Assembly (NCBI GenBank): GCA_965661625.1
Contig: CBFIEM010000009.1
Location: 62,001 to 126,000 of the forward strand
Source of the DNA: GCA-2705995 sp965661625
GTDB taxonomy: Bacteria; Bacteroidota; Bacteroidia; Flavobacteriales_G; Salibacteraceae
Direction of reading: 5' to 3'
DNA length: 64,000 nt
Under the pieces are notes generated by a model that had not been told where the DNA came from, made no database searches, and worked only from the letters and a program-made list of their open reading frames with translations. The position numbers and the translations under genes are program-made. Below, piece by piece: positions 1 to 8,087 of this stretch (positions are counted from its first letter, which is position 1; every line of letters begins with the position of its first letter).

Positions 1-1099
1 CTATGGATTGAAGAAGAATAAGGTCTTTGAGCGAGGCTTCATTCCAACTGGCCCAGAACTCAACAAAAACGTATTTACCTCTATATTCCTCTAACAGTTG
101 CTTGGTTCCATCGAGGTTTTTCCAGGATAGTGCGGGAGCTAGTGTTTTTGGGCGAAGCTTTTTAGCTTTAGCAAGGATGCGGTTAGCAATCCGAATATGT
201 GTTTCAAATTGTGATTGACCGAGAAATTGCTGGAGCGCCAAACGCCATATCTCGGAACCTTTTGAGGAAGCATGTAAACGGCGCTGAGCGATATAAAGGA
301 ACAGGTATTCTCTGAGGTCCTTGCGCGCCGCTAAAAGTGAATCATATGTCAGCACTTCAGCAATAGCCTCATAAGGTTGATTTACCATTTCTCGTTCTAA
401 GAACTTTTGGTGTTTAAACATCAACTTAGAAAGTGGGTCGAGGTAGAGTTGAAATAGAAATGTGTTATAAAACTCGTTGTGGTAATGAATGGAGTCATTT
501 GCTAACAGTTTTTCTGCCAGCATTTTGCGAGATGTTCCATTGTACATGTCAAGCAAAGCAAAGTTGTAAGTGAGGAAATCGGGTAGTGTTTCACTCCCTT
601 CTGCCAAAAATGCTTTTTGAGCCTCTTGTTTGAAGGATTGCACAGAGCTATCCGCATTTTGAACCATAAACTGCTCGCGGTTTTTCTCGAGGAAATGTTG
701 CAAGAACTCTTGAAAATCAGCGTAGGAAAACAGTTCGTTTTGATCAGTCTCCCTTGTGGTTGATAACAGGTCCAATTCTATTTTACTCAAGCGATCATCG
801 AGGTTTTCTGGAAGCTTGAGGTACAGCTCATAGTAAGTTTTTGGTGCCACACGAAGTTTTACAATACGACCTATAGTTGCTAAATAGAGCGGTTTTGTCT
901 CTGTCAATGATACCGTGAACTCGAATGTTCCATCGTCATTAACACGGGTTAGTTGAAGTGTGTCTTTTTCTTGACTTATATAGTCTGCAATTGCAACCAA
1001 CGCAATTGATTTCCCCGGTAATTCAACCGAGCCTTTAATTCCGGATGCATGCAGAATATTGCAGACAAAAGTGAGCGCGATGACGGTTAGCAGCCTCAT
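1..1099 (-). CDS. Secreted TlpA/thioredoxin-like protein, partial (C-terminus beyond left edge)
   Basis: The reading frame starts at an ATG (1097-1099) and runs off the left edge after 366 codons. It opens with a signal peptide (MRLLTVIALTFVCNILHASG), followed by a beta-rich domain (about 22-105) like the N-terminal domains of Bacteroidota TlpA-type proteins, a charged helical region (about 105-320), and the start of a thioredoxin fold from about 330. At residues 345-352 the fold reads VEFWASWN, where active TlpA proteins have WASWCxxC. Both redox cysteines are therefore absent in the visible part, so disulfide reductase activity is unlikely and a binding or structural role in the periplasm is inferred. 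It is the last gene of a minus-strand operon, one base after coaD. The rest of the thioredoxin domain is not visible. Confidence 0.8.
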   Translation of the reverse strand, partial: MRLLTVIALTFVCNILHASGIKGSVELPGKSIALVAIADYISQEKDTLQLTRVNDDGTFEFTVSLTETKPLYLATIGRIVKLRVAPKTYYELYLKLPENLDDRLSKIELDLLSTTRETDQNELFSYADFQEFLQHFLEKNREQFMVQNADSSVQSFKQEAQKAFLAEGSETLPDFLTYNFALLDMYNGTSRKMLAEKLLANDSIHYHNEFYNTFLFQLYLDPLSKLMFKHQKFLEREMVNQPYEAIAEVLTYDSLLAARKDLREYLFLYIAQRRLHASSKGSEIWRLALQQFLGQSQFETHIRIANRILAKAKKLRPKTLAPALSWKNLDGTKQLLEEYRGKYVFVEFWASWNEASLKDLILLQSI

Positions 1100-1100
1100 C

Positions 1101-1562
1101 TTATTTATGGAGGGCCTTTGGTAAAAAGGGGTTGACATTTCCTCCTGCTCTAATAATCTCCCGCACAATGGTTGAGGAAACAGCAGAATATTCTGGTTGG
1201 CTTATGAGAAAAATGGTTTCAATGTCCTCGTCCATGGTCATGTTTAAAACACTTATGGTGCGTTCGTATTCAAAATCCGCAGCTGTGCGCAAGCCCCTAA
1301 GTATAAAGTGAGCATCAATACGCTTGCAAAAATCAATGGTCAATCCCTCGTAATGCGCAGTACTTATTCGCGGTTCGTCTGCAAAAACTAATTTGAGTTG
1401 TTCAATCCGTTCGTTTAAGCTGTAGGTAGTTGATTTTGAGCTATTATGACCAATCGCGATCACGATTTCATCGAAAAGCTGCAGCGATCTACGAACTATT
1501 TTTTCATGGCCAATCGTTATTGGATCAAAGGAACCTGGAAATACAGCGATTTTCTTATTCAT
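1101..1562 (-). CDS. coaD: Pantetheine-phosphate adenylyltransferase
   Basis: A cytosolic enzyme of coenzyme A synthesis that transfers AMP from ATP to 4'-phosphopantetheine, giving dephospho-CoA and pyrophosphate. The 153 residues match the usual CoaD length. Visible hallmarks are GSFDPITIGH (10-19) with the nucleotidyltransferase TxGH motif, the conserved RGLRTAADFEYE (89-100) and the C-terminal VSSTIVRE (128-135), which matches the ISSTxxR motif. It overlaps the end of rsmD by 8 bases, and the next gene starts one base after its stop. The rsmD-coaD pairing is common in bacteria, so the identification is secure. Confidence 0.97.
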   Translation of the reverse strand: MNKKIAVFPGSFDPITIGHEKIVRRSLQLFDEIVIAIGHNSSKSTTYSLNERIEQLKLVFADEPRISTAHYEGLTIDFCKRIDAHFILRGLRTAADFEYERTISVLNMTMDEDIETIFLISQPEYSAVSSTIVREIIRAGGNVNPFLPKALHK

Positions 1563-2100
1563 GAGTTACGCATTTGAAAAAGCTAAAATTTACAGTGCTG
1601 TAAGAACGGTGTTCTACAAAATTAGTATGATTCTCGAAATTCAGATGATCCGGATGCTCTAAGATAAAAATTCCGGCAGGTTCGAGCCAGCCATTGTTAA
1701 AGATAAGGTCTGGGATTTCGGTTAACGCTTTGTGATCATAGGGTGGGTCAGCTAAAATGAGAGCATAGCGTTGCTCATGTGGTTTTTTTAAAAACTTAAA
1801 CACATCGGCTTTGTAGCTTTTGATGGGGAGCTCCAATTCTTGAGCGGTTTTATGTATGAACCGCGTGCATCCAAAATGAATATCCACTGCTAAAATATGA
1901 TGTGCACCTCGGGAGGCGAATTCATAAGCAAGGTTGCCTGTTCCACTGAACAGGTCAAGCATGAGCACTTCTTCCAGCTGAATGCGGTGCTCGAGCAGGT
2001 TGAGCAAAGCTTCCTTTGCAAAATCAGTTGTGGGTCTTACTGGAAGTGATTTTGGAGCGGTTATGCGTCTGCCTTTATGGCTACCACTAATTATACGCAT
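1555..2100 (-). CDS. rsmD: 16S rRNA (guanine966-N2)-methyltransferase
   Basis: Methylates G966 of 16S rRNA in the small subunit using S-adenosylmethionine. The 181-residue protein shows the N-terminal GxxKGRRI segment, RPTT (22-25), the SAM-binding LDLFSGTGN (48-56) and the catalytic DPPY (118-121) typical of N2-guanine/N6-adenine methylases. Its ATG overlaps the last 10 bases of the DUF3822 gene upstream, and its stop overlaps the coaD start by 8 bases, so translational coupling along the operon is likely. Confidence 0.95.
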   Translation of the reverse strand: MRIISGSHKGRRITAPKSLPVRPTTDFAKEALLNLLEHRIQLEEVLMLDLFSGTGNLAYEFASRGAHHILAVDIHFGCTRFIHKTAQELELPIKSYKADVFKFLKKPHEQRYALILADPPYDHKALTEIPDLIFNNGWLEPAGIFILEHPDHLNFENHTNFVEHRSYSTVNFSFFKCVTHE

Positions 2101-2933
2101 AGCACAAGAGCTTGAATGTGAGCATGTTCTCCAATGGCAAATTGTAATCGCTCATGCGTTTGTTGCTTGGCTTCTTCTAGTGGCATAAAATAGGTGTTTA
2201 GAATGGGAGCTGTTTTTTCTAAGCTATCAGTTTTGCCATACCACGTAATTGAAGTTTGAACAGGGTTAACTTGAAGCTGCTGGGCAGTGTAAAGCGTATA
2301 GTATGCAATATCTTCCGAGGCCTCTGCTTGAAATTGATTACAGAATATAAGTTGCTCTCCTTTAAATCCCGCAAGGTAAAACTGTCCTGGGTGCGCAAAT
2401 AGCATGTGGAAGTGTGTTTCTTTTCTATTCCTACCCAATAGAGCAACCTCAGATAACCAACCACTTATTTCATGAACTGGCTGATAATCCTTTATGGCTT
2501 GAAGCAGGTGCTTTTCAGCTTCACTTCCAAACACAATATTGGCATCGAGTGCATTGAGTTCGTTACTTACAGCAAGGAGTTCATCGTGGTCTGTTATCCC
2601 TTGGGTAAAAGCTAAAATTACACGCGCTTCAACTTGATCGGAAATGCTCTTAGGAACACACGAAAAAAATGGTGAGTTAATGCTGAAAATAATATCTCGA
2701 AACCCAAAGGCATTGAGTTTCAACTCCTGAATCGCTTCAATGATAGCTTTACCATCTAGTTTTTTCCAATTCCAAGTGCAATATACAACTGGGGAGAAAT
2801 TCTTTTCGCCAACGTGCAGGGTTGTAAAAAGCAACTCTTGCTGAGCTACATTTACTATGGCTATACATGAAGAAGCAGCTTTGGTGTCAAAGCTGCTTCT
2901 GATTTGATCTCGAAATGTTTGTATCGTATTCAA
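2091..2933 (-). CDS. DUF3822 family protein
   Basis: A 280-residue soluble protein of unknown function, recognised as the Bacteroidota DUF3822 family by its sequence character and by its place directly upstream of rsmD and coaD. No signal peptide, membrane segment or catalytic motif is obvious. The start is TTG: the codon two positions before it is the TAG stop of the upstream gene, and no early in-frame ATG exists. The sequence TAGGGATTG puts a weak Shine-Dalgarno-like AGGGA against the start, so translation may depend on re-initiation after the upstream gene. The conserved position suggests a link to rRNA modification or CoA synthesis, but no function is known to me. Confidence 0.85.
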   Translation of the reverse strand: MNTIQTFRDQIRSSFDTKAASSCIAIVNVAQQELLFTTLHVGEKNFSPVVYCTWNWKKLDGKAIIEAIQELKLNAFGFRDIIFSINSPFFSCVPKSISDQVEARVILAFTQGITDHDELLAVSNELNALDANIVFGSEAEKHLLQAIKDYQPVHEISGWLSEVALLGRNRKETHFHMLFAHPGQFYLAGFKGEQLIFCNQFQAEASEDIAYYTLYTAQQLQVNPVQTSITWYGKTDSLEKTAPILNTYFMPLEEAKQQTHERLQFAIGEHAHIQALVLCV

Positions 2934-2936
2934 TCC

Positions 2937-3701
2937 CTATTTTTCTTCTTTCCAGTTACCAGAAGTACTCGGGTCTTTCATAGAGCCAACCATCATGGGG
3001 TCTTTCTCATCGAAAGGCGCTGAATCTTCTACTTTAAAAACTGGTACGCGAATGTTGTTCTTCTCAACAATGCCAGCGTCTAAGTCGAACTGTTTTCCAC
3101 TAACGGGAATAATTGACAGTGAATCGGGGTGAAGTTCTACAGACTTGATGCGTGTTTCCAAGTATTCATCCGAATAGACATAGTCGAAAGCGGGAATGCG
3201 AGATGTGTCACGACGAACAATGCCTGAATCTAGTGCTTGTTCTTCGGTCATCCCATCAGGAACTGCTCCAAACATTTTTACCACAGATACCGAGTCGTTT
3301 TTCAAAAAGTTACCAAGGCTGTCAAAGCTGCCAGTGTAGGTATTGTACTCGTTTTTAAACGCAACCTCTGCCTCCCTAATATCCTTCAATCGCTGGATAA
3401 CTTTAGCATAGATAGCTGTTTTCTTATTGTTGAAGTCGATTGGCTCTTGAATTGATCGGTAGTTAAAATACCCTAGAATAACCACTAAAACACCAAGTCC
3501 AAGACTCACGGGCATTTGTAGTTTTTGATTGATGATCTCCATTGCAGTTAACAAGGCAACAGCCCCAACACTTAAAAGTGCAAAACCTCCCAAGAAGATT
3601 AATCCGTTTTGAGCAGGCGGAACCACGGTTGAAATAATGATTACTAACCCCGATAAAATCAAAAGGCCTGACACGCCGTATTTGCTGATATTCTCTTTCA
3701 T
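2937..3701 (-). CDS. Membrane protein of unknown function with three N-terminal helices
   Basis: A 254-residue protein that I cannot assign to a named family. Three hydrophobic segments (about 10-28, 33-54, 64-81) are followed by a charged, probably coiled-coil stretch (about 88-115, many K, R and E) and an acidic soluble tail of about 140 residues. That tail has no cysteines and ends in a hydrophilic, low-complexity segment. It is the first gene of the five-gene minus operon, and a consensus promoter lies just upstream. The layout suggests an inner-membrane anchor with a globular domain on one side. The function is unknown. Confidence 0.8.
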   Translation of the reverse strand: MKENISKYGVSGLLILSGLVIIISTVVPPAQNGLIFLGGFALLSVGAVALLTAMEIINQKLQMPVSLGLGVLVVILGYFNYRSIQEPIDFNNKKTAIYAKVIQRLKDIREAEVAFKNEYNTYTGSFDSLGNFLKNDSVSVVKMFGAVPDGMTEEQALDSGIVRRDTSRIPAFDYVYSDEYLETRIKSVELHPDSLSIIPVSGKQFDLDAGIVEKNNIRVPVFKVEDSAPFDEKDPMMVGSMKDPSTSGNWKEEK

Positions 3702-3743
3702 ATTTTCGTTTTGAAAATCTTTCTATTTCAGGTTGAATGCGTA

Positions 3744-3773
3744 CAAAACTACAATTTTTTTCATTTGCCAAAA
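3744..3773 (-). promoter_or_regulatory. Bacteroidota-type promoter of the DUF3822-rsmD-coaD operon
   Basis: On the minus strand TTTTG (3769-3773) and TAGTTTTG (3744-3751) are separated by 17 bases. This fits the TTTG / TAnnTTTG pattern used by the Bacteroidota housekeeping sigma factor. It lies about 45 bases ahead of the operon's first ATG. Confidence 0.6.
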
Positions 3774-3820
3774 GGGCCTAGATTAAAGGGAAATCAAGCG
3801 ATTTTAACTACCATTGTCAG

Positions 3821-5227
3821 ATGAACTCCACAGCGTTCCAAAATGAGTTGATCAATGCATTGCCACATATGCCTACAACAGGGCAGCATGAGGCTATCGT
3901 GAGGTTGTCGCGCTACCTCGTTGGGGAAAATGGCAAAGACTTGTTTATTCTTAGGGGGTATGCAGGTACTGGCAAAACAACGTTAATAGGAGCTTTAGTG
4001 GATGTCTTAAATTCCCACAAACAACACTGTATTCTTCTTGCCCCAACAGGTAGAGCAGCTAAGGTGATGTCGACCTACAGTAACCATCCAGCCAGTACCA
4101 TTCATCGCAGGATATATTGGCTGGAAGAACAAGCAGGGCTCAGGAGTTTCAAACGCGGTATAAATCGATTGAAGGATGCAGTTTTCATTGTAGATGAGGC
4201 ATCGATGATATCTAGTTATAGTTATGAGCAGGACGGTGATTTATTATCCGATTTGGTACAGTTTATTTTTCAAGGTGTTGGCTGCAAATTGATTTTGGTA
4301 GGCGACGTTGCCCAGCTCCCGCCAGTTGGAACAGCATTGAGTCCGGCTTTAATTCCGAGAACCTTTAGGGATGATTTTCAGCTAAAAGTAGATGGAGCAC
4401 AGTTAAAAGAGGTAGTTAGGCAAGAGGATGCGTCAGGCATATTAGTTAACGCTACCCAGTTGCGCGTTGATTTATTGATGGAGCAATTTAAATTGGGACT
4501 GTTAACTTTTTCTGATGTTGATTCAATTTCAGGTACGGAGCTTCAGGAGTCGTTAAATGAGTCATTTTCAGTGTATGGAGAAGACGAAGTGATTATCATA
4601 ACCCGTTCGAACAAGCGCGCGAATTTATTCAATCAGCAAATTAGGGCTAGGATGTTTTACAGAGAGTCTGAAATAGAAGCTGGAGATAAATTGATGGTCG
4701 TTAAGAACAATTACCATTGGCTGGGAAAGGATTCTGCAATAGGCTTCATCGCAAATGGCGATATGGCTGAGGTGATGCGGGTTACAAACAGGGAGTCTAT
4801 GTATGGGCTTGAGTTTGCAGATGTTGAGCTCAGGTTGTTGGATTACCTCAATGAAGGGCCGATTGGTGTAAAAATAATGCTCGATGCAATTGATGCAGAA
4901 GGATCGGCCCTATCAAAAGATAAAATGGACTTGCTCTATCAGGCTGTTCGGAGTGATTTTCCGGACTCTGAGACCAAAGCAGAGCAACGCGATCGCTTGC
5001 AGAACGACCCCTATCTACAAGCCTTGCAGGTTAAATTCGCATATGCGGTTACTTGTCATAAGGCTCAGGGAGGGCAGTGGGATGCGGTCTTTATTGATCA
5101 AGGGTATTTAACTGAAGAGTTGATTGATTTATCTTTGATGCGATGGATGTATACAGCAATTACACGAGCGAAGAAGCGATTGTTTTTAGTGAATTTTAAT
5201 GCTGACTTTATAGGGAAAGGGGATTGA
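3821..5227 (+). CDS. ATP-dependent DNA helicase, RecD/AAA type (superfamily 1)
   Basis: A 468-residue SF1 helicase like the short RecD2-related helicases of Bacteroidota. The N-terminal ATPase core has Walker A GYAGTGKTT (46-54), a Walker B-like VDEASM, and GDVAQLPPVG as motif III. The C-terminal UvrD_C_2 part has VTCHKAQGGQWD and YTAITRAKK (motifs V/VI). The N-terminal extension that distinguishes full-length RecD2 is absent. The expected role is 5'-to-3' DNA unwinding in repair or replication restart. The acyltransferase gene starts one base after its stop, so the two are probably co-transcribed, though no functional link is evident. Confidence 0.9.
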   Translation: MNSTAFQNELINALPHMPTTGQHEAIVRLSRYLVGENGKDLFILRGYAGTGKTTLIGALVDVLNSHKQHCILLAPTGRAAKVMSTYSNHPASTIHRRIYWLEEQAGLRSFKRGINRLKDAVFIVDEASMISSYSYEQDGDLLSDLVQFIFQGVGCKLILVGDVAQLPPVGTALSPALIPRTFRDDFQLKVDGAQLKEVVRQEDASGILVNATQLRVDLLMEQFKLGLLTFSDVDSISGTELQESLNESFSVYGEDEVIIITRSNKRANLFNQQIRARMFYRESEIEAGDKLMVVKNNYHWLGKDSAIGFIANGDMAEVMRVTNRESMYGLEFADVELRLLDYLNEGPIGVKIMLDAIDAEGSALSKDKMDLLYQAVRSDFPDSETKAEQRDRLQNDPYLQALQVKFAYAVTCHKAQGGQWDAVFIDQGYLTEELIDLSLMRWMYTAITRAKKRLFLVNFNADFIGKGD

Positions 5228-5228
5228 T

Positions 5229-5804
5229 ATGGCACGACTTGGAAGGTTTCTGTTACGGTTGTTTGGATGGCGTTTCGATTGGAACATTGATCCCGATGTT
5301 ACCAAGTTTGTTTTAATAGCTGCTCCGCACACAAGTAACATTGACTTTTTTGTAGCATTGCCGTGCTTGTGGCAGATGCCTGTAAAAGGAAGGTACTTGA
5401 TTAAGCGTGAGCTTTTTTGGTGGCCTTTAAGTGTTTTTCTTCGGGCATCAGGAGGCATTCCTGTTGACCGTAAAAAAGGGACTGCCGAGTTTGTTGAGCG
5501 TTTAAAAGGTATGTTGTTGAAAGAACAAAACTTTGCGTTATTATTCACCCCGGAGGGAACACGTTCTTATGTGGATCAATGGAAGACAGGCTTTCATCGC
5601 ATTGCCCTGGAAACGGGAGTCCCGATTGTTGTTGCAACAGCGGATTACAAAAAGCGAATTGTTGAGGTTTCAACGCTTTTTCAGCCTACAGCAGATTTAC
5701 ATGCCGATTTAGAGAAGCTGGAGGAATTGTATCGTGGTGTTATCGGTAAATTCCCAAATCAATTCAATGCTGAATTTTATGTACGCGCGGAATCAGACGT
5801 CTAG
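5229..5804 (+). CDS. PlsC-like 1-acylglycerol-3-phosphate acyltransferase family protein
   Basis: A 191-residue membrane-associated acyltransferase. The catalytic HxxxxD motif is HTSNID (34-39), GGIPVDR (75-81) matches motif II/III, and FTPEGTRS (106-113) is the substrate-binding EGTRS motif. The protein is shorter than classical PlsC (about 240 residues) and resembles the small glycerol acyltransferase-like proteins common in Bacteroidota; the acyl acceptor may be a phospholipid precursor or an ornithine-type lipid. A good ribosome site (GGAAAGGGG) lies in the end of the helicase gene. Its last 12 bases overlap the convergent end of the dnaX tau frame. Confidence 0.85.
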   Translation: MARLGRFLLRLFGWRFDWNIDPDVTKFVLIAAPHTSNIDFFVALPCLWQMPVKGRYLIKRELFWWPLSVFLRASGGIPVDRKKGTAEFVERLKGMLLKEQNFALLFTPEGTRSYVDQWKTGFHRIALETGVPIVVATADYKKRIVEVSTLFQPTADLHADLEKLEELYRGVIGKFPNQFNAEFYVRAESDV

Positions 5805-6512
5805 ATCCATGTCAAAGCGCTTACGCAACTCTTCCATCGCTGGAAACTTTTGCTTAAGGTATTCATATTTGTCGCGATTGGTGTAAAGTTTATCACCCTG
5901 CTCCACCTCTTCCACCTTATAATGAATTGTGAGGTGGTAGTTATTTAAGTTTTCCTTTAGGAATCCCAATAACCCTTGCTTCTGTTGCATAAACTCTGCT
6001 TCCCCAGAAACATGTCCAATTCGAATGTGAACCTCTGAATCACCAACGCGTGTTGGTTTTGCCTCTTTCATGATCGTGTAAAAGAGATTTGCTCCTGATT
6101 GAAGTAAATTATCAGCATATTTCATCCAAATTGCTTCTAGTTGCTCATTGGAGAATTGGTCTTTTGGCTTACCTGAGACATCCTCTTCGTCTTCTTGATC
6201 AGCAGCCTCTTTTTCTGCGAAAGCATCTTTAATACGAATGCCGGTATTTGGGATTGACCCAAACTTCTTTAATGTTCGCTTGGGTACTTCAGGATCTGGC
6301 TTCTCAGGAACTGGTTGGGCCTTGTTTGAGGTTTCTTGAGGTTGAGCGTCGGAACTTGATGAATTAACGTGGGGCTCATTTGATTTTTGAACTAACTCAT
6401 TAGTATCACTGCCTTGAGGCTTTTCATCTCGTTCACTACTCTCCGAGTCTGAAATAATTATCGGGTACCGCTTGCTAGATTTTTTTTTTGCCTCCCGAAA
6501 AGAGGGAAGCAA
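5793..6512 (-). CDS. dnaX: DnaX tau-specific C-terminal region, in a different frame from the gamma part
   Basis: This open frame carries what is normally the C-terminal part of the Bacteroidota DnaX (tau) protein: a low-complexity Ser/Glu/Pro linker (about 15-80 of this frame) and a folded C-terminal domain (about 115-239) ending in a basic and acidic helix (ELRKRFDMDLDV). That domain is expected to bind the polymerase alpha subunit and the DnaB helicase. It has no separate ribosome site. Its upstream residues (LPSFREAKKK) merely read the gamma coding region out of frame, so it is not an independent gene. To join the ATPase part, the ribosome or RNA polymerase must shift by +1 or -2 at the ten-A run (6480-6489). 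Joined, the protein would have about 586 residues, a normal tau length for the group. Confidence 0.8.
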   Translation of the reverse strand: MLPSFREAKKKSSKRYPIIISDSESSERDEKPQGSDTNELVQKSNEPHVNSSSSDAQPQETSNKAQPVPEKPDPEVPKRTLKKFGSIPNTGIRIKDAFAEKEAADQEDEEDVSGKPKDQFSNEQLEAIWMKYADNLLQSGANLFYTIMKEAKPTRVGDSEVHIRIGHVSGEAEFMQQKQGLLGFLKENLNNYHLTIHYKVEEVEQGDKLYTNRDKYEYLKQKFPAMEELRKRFDMDLDV

Positions 6513-7554
6513 TTTGCATGAGTGTTAGCTCAACCAGTAATCGTTGATTTTTGGAGTTGACATACTTGTAGTCGCATTCAGTGCACAGCGAAAGTGCATC
6601 GATAAGGATTTCTTGAGATAACCCTGAAGCCTGTTCAATGTACCGGGTTTTTAATCCTTCCGCCACTTCAAGTAACTCTTTTGTGGACTCATCTACACAA
6701 ACCATCAGGTTTCTAAAATGTGCTGCTAAGCCATTTATAAAAAGGTGTCCATCAAACCCATTCCGTAAAATCTCGTCAAACTTTAACAGGGATGCTGGAA
6801 TATCGTGCGATTTTAGGGCATCAGCTAGTTGAAAGTAGTAATCATAATCGAGGATGTTTAAGTTCTGAATAACATCCTTATAGTGAACTTCGTTTCCTGA
6901 GAATGCTACAATTTGATCGAAAATGGAGAGCGCATCTCGCATTCCTCCATCTGCTTTTTCTGCAATGAGGTGAGCCGCATCCGGGTCAAGTGCTACACTT
7001 TCTTTACTTGCAACATGCTGAAGTTGAGCAACCATGTCTTTAATGCCAATTCGGTGAAAATCATAAATCTGACACCTCGAAAGAATCGTGGGTAAAATCT
7101 TGTGTTTTTCGGTGGTTGCTAGAATAAAAATAGCATGAGCAGGCGGCTCTTCCAAGGTTTTTAAAAAGGCATTAAAAGCTGCCGATGAAAGCATGTGAAC
7201 CTCATCAATAATGTATACCTTGAATTGCCCTACTTGGGGTGGTATGCGCACTTGATCAATCAGGCTTCGAATATCTTCTACACCATTATTAGAGGCAGCA
7301 TCGAGTTCAAATACATTGAACGCAAAATCCTCATGCGCATCAATTTCTTGGTCAGCTTGGAGGTTAACGGTTTTTGCTAAAATCCTAGCTGTAGTTGTTT
7401 TTCCTACACCTCTTGGGCCGCAGAACAAAAAGGCCTGAGCCAAGTGGTTGTTTGCAATTGCCTTTTGAAGGGTATCCGTAATCGCTTTTTGACCAACGAC
7501 ACTGTCCCAATCATTTGGGCGATATTTGCGGGCTGAAACAATGAAATTTTCCAT
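6475..7554 (-). CDS. dnaX: DNA polymerase III subunit gamma (ATPase and collar part of DnaX)
   Basis: The clamp-loader motor that opens the sliding clamp using ATP. The 359-residue frame has Walker A GPRGVGKTT (46-54), DEVHM (Walker B), the SRC sensor/arginine-finger motif and the domain III collar, then ends shortly after the collar with GGKKKI and a TAG stop. The four-cysteine zinc module normally found after Walker A is absent; the segment runs straight from TVNLQADQE to FNVFELDAASNNG. From memory this is typical of Flavobacteria. The truncated product matches the gamma form of species that make both gamma and tau. TATATTTG lies just ahead of the ATG. Confidence 0.93.
   Translation of the reverse strand: MENFIVSARKYRPNDWDSVVGQKAITDTLQKAIANNHLAQAFLFCGPRGVGKTTTARILAKTVNLQADQEIDAHEDFAFNVFELDAASNNGVEDIRSLIDQVRIPPQVGQFKVYIIDEVHMLSSAAFNAFLKTLEEPPAHAIFILATTEKHKILPTILSRCQIYDFHRIGIKDMVAQLQHVASKESVALDPDAAHLIAEKADGGMRDALSIFDQIVAFSGNEVHYKDVIQNLNILDYDYYFQLADALKSHDIPASLLKFDEILRNGFDGHLFINGLAAHFRNLMVCVDESTKELLEVAEGLKTRYIEQASGLSQEILIDALSLCTECDYKYVNSKNQRLLVELTLMQIASLFSGGKKKI
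6480..6509 (-). promoter_or_regulatory. Candidate slippage site in dnaX: hairpin plus ten-A run
   Basis: In the mRNA sense, CTTCCC (6509-6504) can pair with GGGAGG (6496-6491) across a seven-base loop, giving a six-pair stem with one G-U. One base later comes A10 (6489-6480), followed by TCTAG, which contains the stop of the gamma frame. GGGAGG also resembles a Shine-Dalgarno sequence. One A fewer (or two more) in the transcript would fuse the gamma and tau frames. Confidence 0.6.
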
Positions 7555-7562
7555 GCAGGCAA

Positions 7563-7570
7563 CAAATATA
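7563..7570 (-). promoter_or_regulatory. -7 element of the dnaX promoter
   Basis: TATATTTG on the minus strand matches TAnnTTTG exactly and sits 8 bases ahead of the dnaX ATG. Transcription would therefore start almost at the start codon. No good TTTG -33 element is visible at the expected spacing. Confidence 0.45.
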
Positions 7571-7678
7571 AATGAAACCTAAGGGCGGCGAAGGTTTTCG
7601 GAGCCATCTTTTTTCACACAGTTTGTGCGTTGATTTTACTGAAACATGCTAAACGTTTTCAAAATCAAACTATTTCGT

Positions 7679-7686
7679 TATTTTTG
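7679..7686 (+). promoter_or_regulatory. -7 element of the rpsF operon promoter
   Basis: TATTTTTG matches TAnnTTTG and is followed by GCCGCC. A weak -33 candidate TTTTC lies at 7656-7660 with an 18-base spacer. The leader to the rpsF ATG would be about 40 bases. Confidence 0.5.
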
Positions 7687-7731
7687 CCGCCCCGATTTTA
7701 TCGGAAAAATTAATAATTAACAGTAAATTTT

Positions 7732-8067
7732 ATGAAACGCTACGAAACTGTTTTCATTTTAACTCCCGTTTTATCTGAAGATCAGGTAAAGGAAGCAGTT
7801 GCTAAGTTTGAGAAATTTCTGAAAGATGGCGGAGCCAAAATCGTGAACCAGGACAGCTGGGGACTAAAGAAGTTGGCTTATCCAATCCAAAAGAAATCAA
7901 CAGGATTTTATCATTTGATGGAATTCGAAGCAACTGGAGAGCTTATCGCGACACTTGAGGTTGAACTCAAGCGCGACGAACGCATTATGCGATTCCTAAC
8001 CGTAAAAATGAGCAAAGAGCACATCGCTTTTGCTGAAAAACAACGTAACAAAAAAGAAGTTGCTTAA
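7732..8067 (+). CDS. rpsF: 30S ribosomal protein S6
   Basis: S6 binds the central domain of 16S rRNA together with S18. The 111-residue product starts MKRYETVFILTPVLSEDQV, the standard N-terminus of the family, and has the usual LKKLAYPIQKKSTGFYHLMEF core and a basic, glutamate-containing tail. It heads the rpsF-rpsR-rplI operon, whose order is conserved across bacteria. In some bacteria an S6:S18 complex feeds back on this operon's mRNA, but I see no clear copy of that RNA motif in the short leader here. Confidence 0.97.
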   Translation: MKRYETVFILTPVLSEDQVKEAVAKFEKFLKDGGAKIVNQDSWGLKKLAYPIQKKSTGFYHLMEFEATGELIATLEVELKRDERIMRFLTVKMSKEHIAFAEKQRNKKEVA

Positions 8068-8087
8068 TCGGATAAACATCATTTACA

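Noticed and set aside
27..218. Short plus-strand open frame at the left edge
   Set aside because: It is antisense to the TlpA-like gene, which has a signal peptide and domain evidence.
6475..6512. E. coli-style -1 ribosomal frameshift in dnaX
   Set aside because: The tau frame is +1 (or -2) relative to the gamma frame at the A run, so a -1 shift would not join them.
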